From NCBI RefSeq assembly GCF_035982055.1, contig NZ_CP108427.1:434001-498000 (forward strand): a DNA stretch of 64,000 bases. The letters are read 5' to 3'. This DNA comes from Streptomyces sp. NBC_01288 (GTDB taxonomy: Bacteria > Actinomycetota > Actinomycetes > Streptomycetales > Streptomycetaceae). Positions 53,592 to 63,444 of this stretch are shown here, piece after piece (positions within the stretch are counted from its first letter, which is position 1; each line of letters starts with the position of its first letter). The translations under genes were made by a program, and so were the position numbers. The notes below the pieces were generated by a model. The model was not told the origin of the DNA. It worked only from the letters and a program-made list of their open reading frames with translations, and ran no database searches.

Positions 53592-54623
53592 TCAGCGCCG
53601 ATGCGTGAACGGCGTACCGGGGCCCTGGATCTCCCCCGACCCGCGCGGGATCAGCTCGGTCGGCATGACGACCCTGCGCGGCGGCGACGTGTCCCCGTGG
53701 ATGCGGGCGAACAGCAGATGTGCGGCGCTCGTCGCGAGGGCGACCGGGTCCTGCGCGATGACCGTGACCGGCGGCGTCAGCTGCGCGGCCAACGCGAAGT
53801 CGTCGAAGGCGATGAACGCGACGTCGGCGGGGAGCACGGCCCGCACGCCGAACGCGAGGACCTCGTTGCCCGCGAGGACGGCCGTGGGCGGCTCCGGTGC
53901 GGAGAGGATCGCGGTGACGGCCCGGGCGGCGTCCGCCCCTGACCTCAACCCGTGCCGTACGAGCGCCGGATCGGCGTCGATGCCCGCCGCGCTCAGGGCC
54001 GCCAGATAGCCGCGGTGGCGTTCGCCGAAGGTCCAGATCTCCGGCTTGTCGCCGAGGTAGCAGATGCGGCGGTGGCCGTGCGCGATCAGATGGCGTACGG
54101 CCTGCCGTACCGCGCCGAAGTTGTCCACCACCACGGTGTCCGCGTCCAGTCCGGGCGCCACCCGGTCCACGCACACGATCTTCGTGCCGCGCGCCTGCGC
54201 GGAGCGCAGAACGCGGTGGTCGCCCGCGACCGGGGTGAGGATCAGCCCGTCGACCCTGCGGGCGGTGAAGGCCGCGATGACCTCACGTTCGCGGCGGAGG
54301 TCGGCGCGGCTGGAGCCGATGAGGACCATGTTGCCGCGCCGGTGGGCGACGTCCTCGGTGGCCGAGGCGACGGCGGCCATGAAGGGGTCGGCAACGTTGT
54401 CCACCATCAGTCCGATGGTCTGGCTCAGTCGGTCCGTACGGCGTAACTGCCGTGCCACGTCGTCGCGTTGATAGCCCAGCTTGCGGACGGCGGCCTCCAC
54501 GCGGGCGGCGGTGAGCGGGGCCACGCCCGCCTCGCCGTTGACCACCCGGGACACCGTCATCACGCTCACGCCCGCTTCCGCGGCCACGTCTTTCATCCTG
54601 GGACGACTGGGACGACCGGTCAC
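53592..54623 (-). CDS. LacI-family regulator with a TTA codon
   Basis: A 343-residue LacI/GalR repressor: helix-turn-helix RMKDVAAEAGVSVMTVSRVV near the N-terminus and a sugar-sensor domain. GTG at 54623 has GGGAGGA five bases upstream; the ATG at 54644 has none. A Leu codon in the hinge-adjacent region (54444-54446) is TTA, so translation should need the bldA tRNA. Divergent from the sugar ABC operon it presumably represses. Confidence 0.9.
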   Translation of the reverse strand: MTGRPSRPRMKDVAAEAGVSVMTVSRVVNGEAGVAPLTAARVEAAVRKLGYQRDDVARQLRRTDRLSQTIGLMVDNVADPFMAAVASATEDVAHRRGNMVLIGSSRADLRREREVIAAFTARRVDGLILTPVAGDHRVLRSAQARGTKIVCVDRVAPGLDADTVVVDNFGAVRQAVRHLIAHGHRRICYLGDKPEIWTFGERHRGYLAALSAAGIDADPALVRHGLRSGADAARAVTAILSAPEPPTAVLAGNEVLAFGVRAVLPADVAFIAFDDFALAAQLTPPVTVIAQDPVALATSAAHLLFARIHGDTSPPRRVVMPTELIPRGSGEIQGPGTPFTHRR

Positions 54624-54753
54624 GCCGCGTCCTCCCGAGGTCATCCAGCGCGACCGGACCAGAGCCTGTCCGACGGGCCGACGGTGTCCGCCCAAATCCC
54701 CGTTCGTTCACGACCCTTGACGCCCACCCACGGGCCTCCCAGAATCGACGAGC

Positions 54754-54764
54754 TGTTAACGATA
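54754..54764. promoter_or_regulatory. Candidate LacI operator of the sugar ABC operon
   Basis: TGTTAACGATA, a half-match to the TGTTAACGNTAACA pattern common upstream of streptomycete LacI targets, lies 18 bases before the ABC ATPase start. Confidence 0.45.
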
Positions 54765-54782
54765 CCAACCAGAAGGCACAAC

Positions 54783-55601
54783 ATGGCCTCTGCAAGAGAA
54801 CCCCTTCTCGCGGCACACGGCGTGGTCAAGCGTTTCGGCCATGTCCAGGCGCTCTCGGGCGCGGACTTCACGGCGTACGCCGGTGAGGTCGTCGCACTGA
54901 TCGGTGACAACGGCGCCGGCAAGTCGACGTTGGTGAACGTGCTTTCCGGCGTCCTCACCCCGGACGAGGGCGAGGTGCGCCTCGACGGGGTGCCGGTCCG
55001 GTTCACGGGGCCGATGGACGCACAACGGCGCGGAGTCGAGACCGTCTACCAGGATCTCTCCCTGGCGCCGGATCTTGACGCCGCGTCAAATCTCTATCTG
55101 GGAAGGGAACTTGTGCGCGGAGGCCTGCTCGGCCGGCTGGGCGTGCTCGACCGGCCCACCATGCGCCGGGAGGCGATCGCGGCGTTCGGTGAACTGGGCG
55201 TGGAGCTGAAAGATGTGACGGCTCCTGTGACAACGTTGTCAGGAGGGCAACGGCAGTCCGTGGCGGTAGCGCGCGCGGTGGCCTTCGCCAACAAGGTCAT
55301 CTTCATGGACGAGCCGACCGCCGCCCTGGGAGTCGTGCAGCGCGCCCGGGTCCTGGAGACCGTCCGCAGGGTCGCCGACCGCGGCATCTGCGTGGTCCTC
55401 ATCAGTCACAACATGCCCGAGGTGCTGTCGGTCGCCGACCGGATCGAGGTACTGCGGCTGGGGCGCCGGGTCGCCTCGTTCACCGCGGCCGACGCCTCGA
55501 TCGAAAAACTCGTCGGCGCCATGACCGGATCACTGGACGAGCCCGTGCACAACGGCGACGACGGCCCGGTCGGCGCGACGGAAGCGGAGGACGGGCGATG
55601 A
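54783..55601 (+). CDS. Sugar ABC transporter ATP-binding protein, single NBD
   Basis: A 272-residue ATPase of the CUT2 (ribose/fructose) class. Walker A GDNGAGKST, signature LSGGQRQSVAVARAV and Walker B VIFMDEPTAAL are intact. Most CUT2 ATPases (RbsA) have two domains; this has one, as in FrcA-type systems. AGAAGG lies 6 bases before the ATG. Its stop overlaps the permease start by 4 bases. Confidence 0.93.
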   Translation: MASAREPLLAAHGVVKRFGHVQALSGADFTAYAGEVVALIGDNGAGKSTLVNVLSGVLTPDEGEVRLDGVPVRFTGPMDAQRRGVETVYQDLSLAPDLDAASNLYLGRELVRGGLLGRLGVLDRPTMRREAIAAFGELGVELKDVTAPVTTLSGGQRQSVAVARAVAFANKVIFMDEPTAALGVVQRARVLETVRRVADRGICVVLISHNMPEVLSVADRIEVLRLGRRVASFTAADASIEKLVGAMTGSLDEPVHNGDDGPVGATEAEDGR

Positions 55602-56659
55602 GCGCCAACAGCCAGGACATCAAGCCGGCCGCCCCGACGCAGGAGCCGGCCCCGGCCGCCGACGGGCGCCTCGCGATACCCCCGTGGCTCCGACGGGCCG
55701 CCGGAATCAGCGAGTTGTGGACGTTCGTGATCCTCGTCGCGCTGGTCGCGTTCTTCACCATCGCGGCGCCGGGCAAGTTCTTCACCACGTACGACATCAC
55801 GCAGATCGCCGTGAACGCGGCCATCTATCTGGTGCTCGGCGTCGGCATGACGTTCGTGATCATCACCGCGGGCATCGACCTGTCGATCGGCTCGGTGCTG
55901 GTGCTCGCGGCGGTGGCCGCGGGCGAGTACAACATCCACCACGGCGGCCCCACCGCCGGCTGGTTCACGGTCGCGGTCTGTGTCGTCATCGCCCTTGCGG
56001 TGGGGGCGGGTTGGGGCGCCTTGCAGGGTGCGGTGGTGGCGACCGGGAAGGTGCCGCCGCTGATCGTGACCCTGGGCGGACTGGGCGCGGCGCTCGGCAT
56101 CGCCGAACTCGCCACCGGCGGCCAGGACCCGTCCGGCGCGTCCGCGGCGCATCTCCAGAACAGCCTGGGATTCGGCAAGTTGCTCGGCATCCCCTGGATG
56201 GTGATCCTCGCCGCGGTGGTCACCGCCCTGTTCGGCGCGGTGCTCGGCGCCACGAAGTTCGGCAGCCACACCCTGGCGATCGGCTCCAACCCGACCGCGG
56301 TCCGCCGCGCGGGCATCCCGGTGGGCCGCCACCTGATCAAGGTCTACGGCCTGATGGGCCTCCTCGCCGGTCTTGGCGCGGTGATGTGGCTGGCGTCGTA
56401 CGGCACGACGTCTATCGCCGGGCACTCCACCGACAACCTGAAGGTGATCACCGCGGTGGTCCTGGGCGGCACCAGCCTGTTCGGCGGGCGGGGTTCGGTG
56501 CTGGGCACCGTGATCGGCGTGTTCATCCCCGCGGTGCTGACCACCGGGCTGATCGTCATCGGCGTTCAGCAGTACTGGCAGGACGTCGCCGTCGGTGTCG
56601 TCCTGGTCGCCGCCGTCTACATCGACCAGATGCGCAGGAAGACCCGGGAGCGCGCATGA
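55598..56659 (+). CDS. Sugar ABC transporter permease (CUT2)
   Basis: A 353-residue RbsC-like permease with about ten hydrophobic segments; VLGVGMTFVIITAGIDLSIG is the family hallmark. Translationally coupled to the ATPase (ATGA). It is the membrane part of a ribose/fructose-type importer. Confidence 0.93.
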   Translation: MSANSQDIKPAAPTQEPAPAADGRLAIPPWLRRAAGISELWTFVILVALVAFFTIAAPGKFFTTYDITQIAVNAAIYLVLGVGMTFVIITAGIDLSIGSVLVLAAVAAGEYNIHHGGPTAGWFTVAVCVVIALAVGAGWGALQGAVVATGKVPPLIVTLGGLGAALGIAELATGGQDPSGASAAHLQNSLGFGKLLGIPWMVILAAVVTALFGAVLGATKFGSHTLAIGSNPTAVRRAGIPVGRHLIKVYGLMGLLAGLGAVMWLASYGTTSIAGHSTDNLKVITAVVLGGTSLFGGRGSVLGTVIGVFIPAVLTTGLIVIGVQQYWQDVAVGVVLVAAVYIDQMRRKTRERA

Positions 56660-56717
56660 CCCCGGCCCCTGCCCCTGCCTTCGCCTCAACCCTCGTATGA
56701 CCCAGGAGGACACCCTT

Positions 56718-57719
56718 ATGTCGAGCATCCGCATCACGCGCAAAGTTCTGGTCGCCGCGGGCACCGTGCTGGTCCTTACCGGCGCCGCCGCCTGTAGTTC
56801 GTCGAGCGACAGCGGCAGTTCGGGGTCGAAAGGAGGGGCCTCCGGCAAGAAGGTCCGGCTGATCACCGGCGTGAAGAGCGACCCCTTCTACATCACCATG
56901 ACCTGTGCGGCGCAGACCGAGGCCAAGGCCAAGGGCATGGAATTCAGCGCCGACGGCTCCGCCCAGTGGGACGTGTCGGTCCAGCGCCCGCTCATCGACT
57001 CGGTGGCCGCGACCCGGCCGGACGGGCTGCTGATCTCGCCGGTCGACACCAGCGCGCTCACCCCCTCGCTCAAGCAGATCCAGTCGTCCGGGACCAAGGT
57101 CGCCCTGGTGGACACCACGGTCTCCGACTCCTCGATCGGCATCACCCGAATCTCGTCCGACAACGAGAAGGGCGGCCGGGTGGCGGCCGACGCGCTCGCC
57201 AAGCTGATGAACGAGAAGGGCTCGGCCATCGTCATCAGCGTCAAGCCCGGCGTCTCCACCACCGACGCCCGCATCAAGGGCTTCACGGAGGAGATGAAGA
57301 AGTACCCGAACATCAAGATGCTGCCCACCCTCTACGACAACGACCTGCCGGCCACCGCGGCCTCCCAGATCCAGTCGACGCTGGCGGCCCACCCCGACCT
57401 GGGCGGTGTCTTCGCGGGCAACACCAACACCGGCCAGGGCATAGCCACCGGTCTCAAGCAGGCGGGCAAGGAGGGCACGGTGAAGGTCGCCGCGTTCGAC
57501 GCCGAGCCGGACGAGATCGCCTCGCTGAAGGCGGGCACCCTTCAGGTCCTGGTCGCGCAGGACCCGGCGGCGATCGGCAAGGAGGCCGTCGACCAGCTCG
57601 CCGACGCCTTCGAGGGCAAGACGGTCCAGAAGTCGATCGGCACCAACATGGTCGCCATCACCAAGGCGAACATGAACCAGCCCGAGATCAGCAAGTACTT
57701 CTACAAGGCGGGGTGTTGA
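56718..57719 (+). CDS. Sugar ABC transporter substrate-binding lipoprotein
   Basis: A 333-residue lipoprotein. The signal ends with lipobox LTGAAAC, followed by a Ser/Gly linker and a periplasmic-binding type 1 fold (KSDPFYITMTCAAQTEAKAK, PDGLLISPVDTSAL, GVFAGNTNTGQGIATGLKQAG). ATG at 56718 with AGGAGG eight bases upstream. Binds the sugar for the adjacent importer; the substrate is unknown, the fold being nearest to ribose/xylose/fructose binders. Confidence 0.92.
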   Translation: MSSIRITRKVLVAAGTVLVLTGAAACSSSSDSGSSGSKGGASGKKVRLITGVKSDPFYITMTCAAQTEAKAKGMEFSADGSAQWDVSVQRPLIDSVAATRPDGLLISPVDTSALTPSLKQIQSSGTKVALVDTTVSDSSIGITRISSDNEKGGRVAADALAKLMNEKGSAIVISVKPGVSTTDARIKGFTEEMKKYPNIKMLPTLYDNDLPATAASQIQSTLAAHPDLGGVFAGNTNTGQGIATGLKQAGKEGTVKVAAFDAEPDEIASLKAGTLQVLVAQDPAAIGKEAVDQLADAFEGKTVQKSIGTNMVAITKANMNQPEISKYFYKAGC

Positions 57720-57735
57720 GCACAGTCCCACCGCC

Positions 57736-57780
57736 GCCGCTGCCGGGTGCCCTCCTGCGTCACGGGTGCCCTGCAGCGGC
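57736..57780 (+). terminator. Weak long-loop hairpin after the sugar ABC operon
   Basis: GCCGCTGC and GCAGCGGC can pair across a 29-base loop that includes two direct copies of GGGTGCCCT. It could terminate the operon or separate it from argG. No T-run follows. Confidence 0.35.
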
Positions 57781-57831
57781 ATATCAGAAGAGGGATCGAG
57801 CCGTATCGAAAAGGGAATCAGAAAGGGGACT

Positions 57832-59312
<1,481 letters not shown>

Positions 59313-59340
59313 CCAACTCCGGGTATTTGCATCGCCGTTG

Positions 59341-59376
59341 GGCCGGTTCGACGCGTTGGGCGTCGGGCCGGCCTTT
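59341..59376 (+). terminator. argG terminator hairpin
   Basis: GGCCGGTTCGACGC pairs with GCGTCGGGCCGGCC across the loop GTTGG (a 14-base stem with two G-U pairs), followed by TTT. It begins 29 bases after the argG stop. Confidence 0.8.
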
Positions 59377-59425
59377 CGGCGGTTCGGGGCGGGCGAGGCA
59401 CGGGGGCGGCCGGGTCCGGAAGGCG

Positions 59426-59593
59426 GCTCGGCGCTCGGCGCTCGGCGCTCGGCGCTCGGCGCTCGGCGCTCGGCGCTCGGCGCTCGGCGCTCGGCGCTCG
59501 GCGCTCGGCGCTCGGCGCTCGGCGCTCGGCGCTCGGCGCTCGGCGCTCGGCGCTCGGCGCTCGGCGCTCGGCGCTCGGCGCTCGGCGCTCGGC
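59426..59593. repeat. 24 perfect tandem copies of a 7-base unit
   Basis: The unit GCTCGGC is repeated 24 times without interruption (168 bases) between the argG terminator and the peptidase gene. Because 7 is not divisible by 3, all frames stay open on both strands and give a false SALGARR-type repeat protein; no start signal supports translation. Such heptanucleotide arrays arise by replication slippage and vary between strains. Confidence 0.95.
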
Positions 59594-59671
59594 GGCGGGA
59601 AAATATCAGGTCCTAGTCGGGACCGCCGCCCCGTCATGCCCTCCCCCGCACTCCCCGCGTAGCCTTCCTCC

Positions 59672-60772
59672 GTGACCACGCACAACAGCATCGCCGTGAG
59701 CGTCGAAGCGATGCTCGACGACCTCCGGACCCTCGTCGAGGTCGAGTCCCCCTCCCGTGACCTGGGCGCCTTGCGGGCATCGGCCGAGACCGTCGCCGCT
59801 GTCATCGAGGCGCGGCTCGGCGGGCGGGCCGTGCTCGTCGAGAGCGAAGGCGGGCCGCATGTCCACTGGTCCGGTGGTGGCACACCGCGCGTGCTGGTCC
59901 TCGGCCATCACGACACCGTGTTCCCGCTCGGCACCCTCGCGCGCCGCCCCTTCCTGGTCGAGGGCGGGCGGGTGACCGGACCCGGTGTCTTCGACATGCT
60001 CGGTGGTCTGGTGCAGGCGATCCACGGGGTCGCGGCGCTGGACGACCGGTCCGGGGTCGAGTTCCTGGTGACCGCCGACGAAGAGGTCGGTTCCCGCTCC
60101 TCCCGGGCGCTCATCGAGGAACGCGCCCTCGCCTGCGGTGCCGTGCTCGTGGTCGAGGGGGCCGCCGACGGCGGAGGCGTGAAGACCGGCCGTAAGGGAT
60201 GCGGCACGTTCGAGGTCTCCGTCGCGGGCCGGGCCTCGCACGCGGGGCTGGAGCCCGCCGCCGGGGTCAACGCGCTGGTCGAAGCGGCCTACCAGGTGCT
60301 GGACATCGCGGCATTGGCGCGGCCGGAGGTCGGCACGACGGTCACGCCGACCGTCGCGTCCGCCGGGACGCTGGACAACGTCGTCCCCGCGCAGGCGACC
60401 GTCGTCGTGGATGTGCGGGTCGAGTCGGCCGGCGAGAAGGAACGGATCGAGGCCGCGTTCGCCGCCCTCGCGCCGCATCTCGACGAGGCCGTGATCACCG
60501 TGGAAGGAAGTGTCGGTCGGCCGCCGATGCCCGAGTCGGCCGCGGCCGAACTGTTCGCGGTGGCGCAGGAGTTGCTGCCCGGGCTCGAAGGGCGGTCGGT
60601 CGGCGGCGGTAGCGACGGGAACTTCACGGCCGCGCTGGGGGTGCCGACGCTCGACGGGCTGGGCGCGGTCGGGGGCGGGGCGCACGCCGACCACGAGTAT
60701 CTGCTCGGCGCGTCGATGGCCGAGCGGGCGCACCTCGTCGCCGGGCTGGTGGACGCGATCCGGAGCACCTGA
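59672..60772 (+). CDS. M20-family metallopeptidase (CPG2-like)
   Basis: A 366-residue zinc peptidase of the M20 (glutamate carboxypeptidase/ArgE) family. Zinc ligands are seen in LGHHDTVFPLG and FDMLGG, the catalytic Glu pair in TADEEVGS, and the dimerisation domain in GRKGCGTFEVSVAGRASHAG. The Lys usual in FDMKGG is Leu here. GTG start at 59672. Nearness to argG may suggest N-acyl-amino-acid hydrolysis, but ArgE function is not implied. Confidence 0.9.
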   Translation: MTTHNSIAVSVEAMLDDLRTLVEVESPSRDLGALRASAETVAAVIEARLGGRAVLVESEGGPHVHWSGGGTPRVLVLGHHDTVFPLGTLARRPFLVEGGRVTGPGVFDMLGGLVQAIHGVAALDDRSGVEFLVTADEEVGSRSSRALIEERALACGAVLVVEGAADGGGVKTGRKGCGTFEVSVAGRASHAGLEPAAGVNALVEAAYQVLDIAALARPEVGTTVTPTVASAGTLDNVVPAQATVVVDVRVESAGEKERIEAAFAALAPHLDEAVITVEGSVGRPPMPESAAAELFAVAQELLPGLEGRSVGGGSDGNFTAALGVPTLDGLGAVGGGAHADHEYLLGASMAERAHLVAGLVDAIRST

Positions 60773-60880
60773 CCCCGGGTTTGTCGGGTCCGTTCCGGCG
60801 GCATCAACAGGCCGTCGGAGAGCCATACTTGACCATGCGGGGGATCGTCCCGTGATGGCCTGATTCGGGAGCGGCATTCA

Positions 60881-61414
60881 GTGAGCAGTGTCAGCACAGT
60901 TGCGGGGAAGGTCGAAGTACGGCTCCGTTGGGATCCGAGTCCCTGGGGGCAGCAGCCGCGCCATCTGGACATCGTCGCGGCGACCTACTCCGCCGAGGCC
61001 CCGCACGGACGTCCGGTGTACGTCGTCAACTCCGAGAGCCGTTCGCCGGACGGCACGATCAACATGAGCCGGCACAGCGAGAGCGGCCAGGGGTACGGCT
61101 ACATGGAGGTGATGGTCCTCGAACTCGACCGGCTCGCCGCCTCCTTCGCGCGGGTGGTCGTGGGAGTGGCGATCCACCAGAACGGCGGGATCAGGACCTT
61201 CGGCGATCTGTCGCACGCCAGGGCGCTGGTGGTGGAGGGCTACAGGGAGCTGCTGTCGGACGACTTCGCGGGGGTGGCCGGGTCCACCGCCGCGACGGTC
61301 GCGGAGTTCACCAAGGGCGCCTCCGGAGCCTGGGAGTTCCGCCCGATGGTGCGCGGGTTCGACAGTGAACCGGCGGGGTTCACCGCGGAGATGGGCAACG
61401 TGTCTCGGCCCTGA
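60881..61414 (+). CDS. TerD-family protein
   Basis: A 177-residue protein resembling tellurium-resistance TerD calcium-binding modules: LDIVAATYSAEAPHGRPVYVV, SRSPDGTINMSRHSESGQGYG and a VLELDRLAASFARVVVGVAI strand. The usual DDxT...D acidic loop is replaced, so calcium binding is uncertain. Stands without other ter genes. Its tail overlaps the convergent rhomboid-like gene by 35 bases. Start GTG 60881. Confidence 0.8.
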   Translation: MSSVSTVAGKVEVRLRWDPSPWGQQPRHLDIVAATYSAEAPHGRPVYVVNSESRSPDGTINMSRHSESGQGYGYMEVMVLELDRLAASFARVVVGVAIHQNGGIRTFGDLSHARALVVEGYRELLSDDFAGVAGSTAATVAEFTKGASGAWEFRPMVRGFDSEPAGFTAEMGNVSRP

Positions 61415-62141
61415 CCGGCTGGTCCGCGTTGAACTGCGGCAGCAGCGCCGTGACGGTCGGCCGCCGGTGGCGCACCTCGTGGACCACACCGATGACGACG
61501 GCGGTGGCCACCGCCACGAGGTGCTCGCGGCCCGCCAGGTTGGGCTTCACGATCGACTCCCACACCATCGACCCACCGGTGAGGAAGAACACGACGGGTG
61601 CGCGCCGCACGACGGCGAGATACGTGAACAGTCCTACGACCGCCGCGGACGGCCCGGTGTCGAGGACATGCCCGATCTCGGGCCGCAGCCCGATGCCGCC
61701 GCAGCCCGGCCCGATCAGGAGCATCACGCGCACCGTCAGCGTGCCGGCCAGCGTGGTCGCGTAGGCGACGACCAGTGTGCGGGCCCGGCCGAGGGCCAGT
61801 TCGGCCAGCGCGAAGGCGAGGAACAGCTGGGTGATCCCGGCCCAGACAGGCAGGTCGAGGGCGGGGACGTACAGCGATATGGGGGTACGCAGCAGGGCGA
61901 GCCACAGTGGCAGGTCGCCCTGGACGCCGCCGATGTCCCGCACGATCACGGCACCGGTCGGGTTCTGGGCGAGGGCGTGGAAGAAGATGACGCCGAAGGC
62001 TGCGACGAACGCCAGGGACACCCCCATCAGTCCGCGCCGCAGCAGCTGTCGTACCGGATCGACGACGATGCCCTGCCATTCACCCCGCAGTGTGCGCCAG
62101 ATGAACAACGGTCCCCAACTCCCCCACCATCGGCCAAACAT
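61380..62141 (-). CDS. Rhomboid-like membrane protein
   Basis: A 253-residue protein with about six transmembrane segments, resembling actinobacterial rhomboid-like proteins. A possible active-site Ser is in LDTGPSAAVVGLF, which departs from the usual GxSG, and the pairing His is not certain, so protease activity is unproven. Overlaps the TerD-like gene tail to tail. Confidence 0.7.
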   Translation of the reverse strand: MFGRWWGSWGPLFIWRTLRGEWQGIVVDPVRQLLRRGLMGVSLAFVAAFGVIFFHALAQNPTGAVIVRDIGGVQGDLPLWLALLRTPISLYVPALDLPVWAGITQLFLAFALAELALGRARTLVVAYATTLAGTLTVRVMLLIGPGCGGIGLRPEIGHVLDTGPSAAVVGLFTYLAVVRRAPVVFFLTGGSMVWESIVKPNLAGREHLVAVATAVVIGVVHEVRHRRPTVTALLPQFNADQPVRAETRCPSPR

Positions 62142-62294
62142 ACGGATCGGAATCTAGCCTCCTGTGCGCTTCTTGTGCGTCCCGGGTCGGCCCGAGCCGT
62201 TGGCGCGGCTCGCGGACGGTACGGGTGGGGCTGATATTGAAGAGTGGGAAGCTTTCCCGACGGTTGTTCGACGACTGAAGGAAGCGGAGGGCCG

Positions 62295-63431
62295 GTGCGC
62301 ACCTCAAGAGATCCGGCCGGCTCCACCGTGGTAGACGCAGGGCAGCGCTCCACGCCTCCGCTCAGCTGGGCCGTGGTCGTGTTCTGGCTCGTCGTCGTCA
62401 CGCTGGTGGTGGCGCTGACCGGCATCGTGCTGGGCCGGGACACCCGGCCGGCCCCCTTTCTGGTGGTGCTGCCCGCGCTGATCGCCGGGCGCGGAACCGT
62501 GCGGCAGACCACCGTCGCCTCCGCGTGGGTGACACTCGTCATCGTCGGCTCCCTCGTCGACACCCCGCTGGGCACGGCGGGCGCCGACGCGGCCGTCGTC
62601 GCCTTCACCCTGGTGTTCAACGGCCTCAGCGTGGCGCGAGCGGCGCAGCGGATCCGCTGGGAGGGCGAGATCGCCCGGCTGCGGTCGGCGGCGGCCGCCC
62701 TGCAACGCCAGATCCTGCGCCCGTTCCCCCTGATGACCGACCAGCTCCTGGTCCACGGCCTGTACCGGCCGGTGGAGGAGGACAGCCGGGTGGGCGGCGA
62801 CGTCTACGAGGTCGTCTCCTCGCCGTACGGCAGCCGCGTCTTCATCGCCGACGTCCAGGGCAAGGGCCTCCAGGCGATCAGCGCCGCGTTCGCCGTACTG
62901 AGCGCCTTCCGCGAGGCGGCCGTGGCCGAGCCCACACTCACCGCCGTGGTCGACGCCCTGGAGGAGGCGGTGCTACGGCACAACTCCTTCGCGGCGCAGA
63001 CCGGGGAGCGGGAGCGGTTCGTGACGGCGCTCGTGCTGGGCATCGACGGCGGGCAGGAGGTACAGGCGATCAACTGCGGTCATGTGGCACCGCTGCTGCT
63101 GCACAAGGAGCGGGCCGATCCGGTGCTCCGGCAGGAGCCCTGCGTGCCGCTGGGCCTCGACGCGCTCGCGCCTGAGCCTCGTACCGTCGAATGGTTCGAC
63201 TTCCCTTCGGACGGCACGCTTCTGCTCTGCACGGACGGCGTCACCGAGGCGCGTGATCCGTCCGGCGCGTTCTATCCGCTGGAGGAGCGGGCGGCCACCT
63301 GGGGTGAGGTCCTCCCGAAGGATGTACCGGCCACCGTCTACGGCGATCTGCGCCGCCACACGGCGGGCATGCCCAAGGACGACACCGCGCTGCTGGTGCT
63401 GCGCAGGCGGGGTGACGCGGGCCTTCTCTGA
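62295..63431 (+). CDS. Membrane PP2C (SpoIIE-type) phosphatase
   Basis: A 378-residue protein with three or four N-terminal transmembrane helices and a C-terminal PP2C-like phosphatase domain (about 150-378). Metal ligands lie in SRVGGDVYEVV, FIADVQGKG and PKDDTALLVL. GTG at 62295 follows GGAGGG by about four bases; the longer frame from 62244 is less likely. Such proteins act on anti-sigma-factor antagonists or signal proteins in Streptomyces development and stress. Confidence 0.9.
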   Translation: MRTSRDPAGSTVVDAGQRSTPPLSWAVVVFWLVVVTLVVALTGIVLGRDTRPAPFLVVLPALIAGRGTVRQTTVASAWVTLVIVGSLVDTPLGTAGADAAVVAFTLVFNGLSVARAAQRIRWEGEIARLRSAAAALQRQILRPFPLMTDQLLVHGLYRPVEEDSRVGGDVYEVVSSPYGSRVFIADVQGKGLQAISAAFAVLSAFREAAVAEPTLTAVVDALEEAVLRHNSFAAQTGERERFVTALVLGIDGGQEVQAINCGHVAPLLLHKERADPVLRQEPCVPLGLDALAPEPRTVEWFDFPSDGTLLLCTDGVTEARDPSGAFYPLEERAATWGEVLPKDVPATVYGDLRRHTAGMPKDDTALLVLRRRGDAGLL

Positions 63432-63444
63432 CCGGGCGGTACGG

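Noticed and set aside
59426..59593. Possible CRISPR array
   Set aside because: Seven-base unit with no spacers and no cas genes; it is a simple tandem repeat.
59327..59662. Open frames encoding a SALGARR repeat protein
   Set aside because: Produced by the 7-base tandem array, which is open in all frames; no conserved start or domain.
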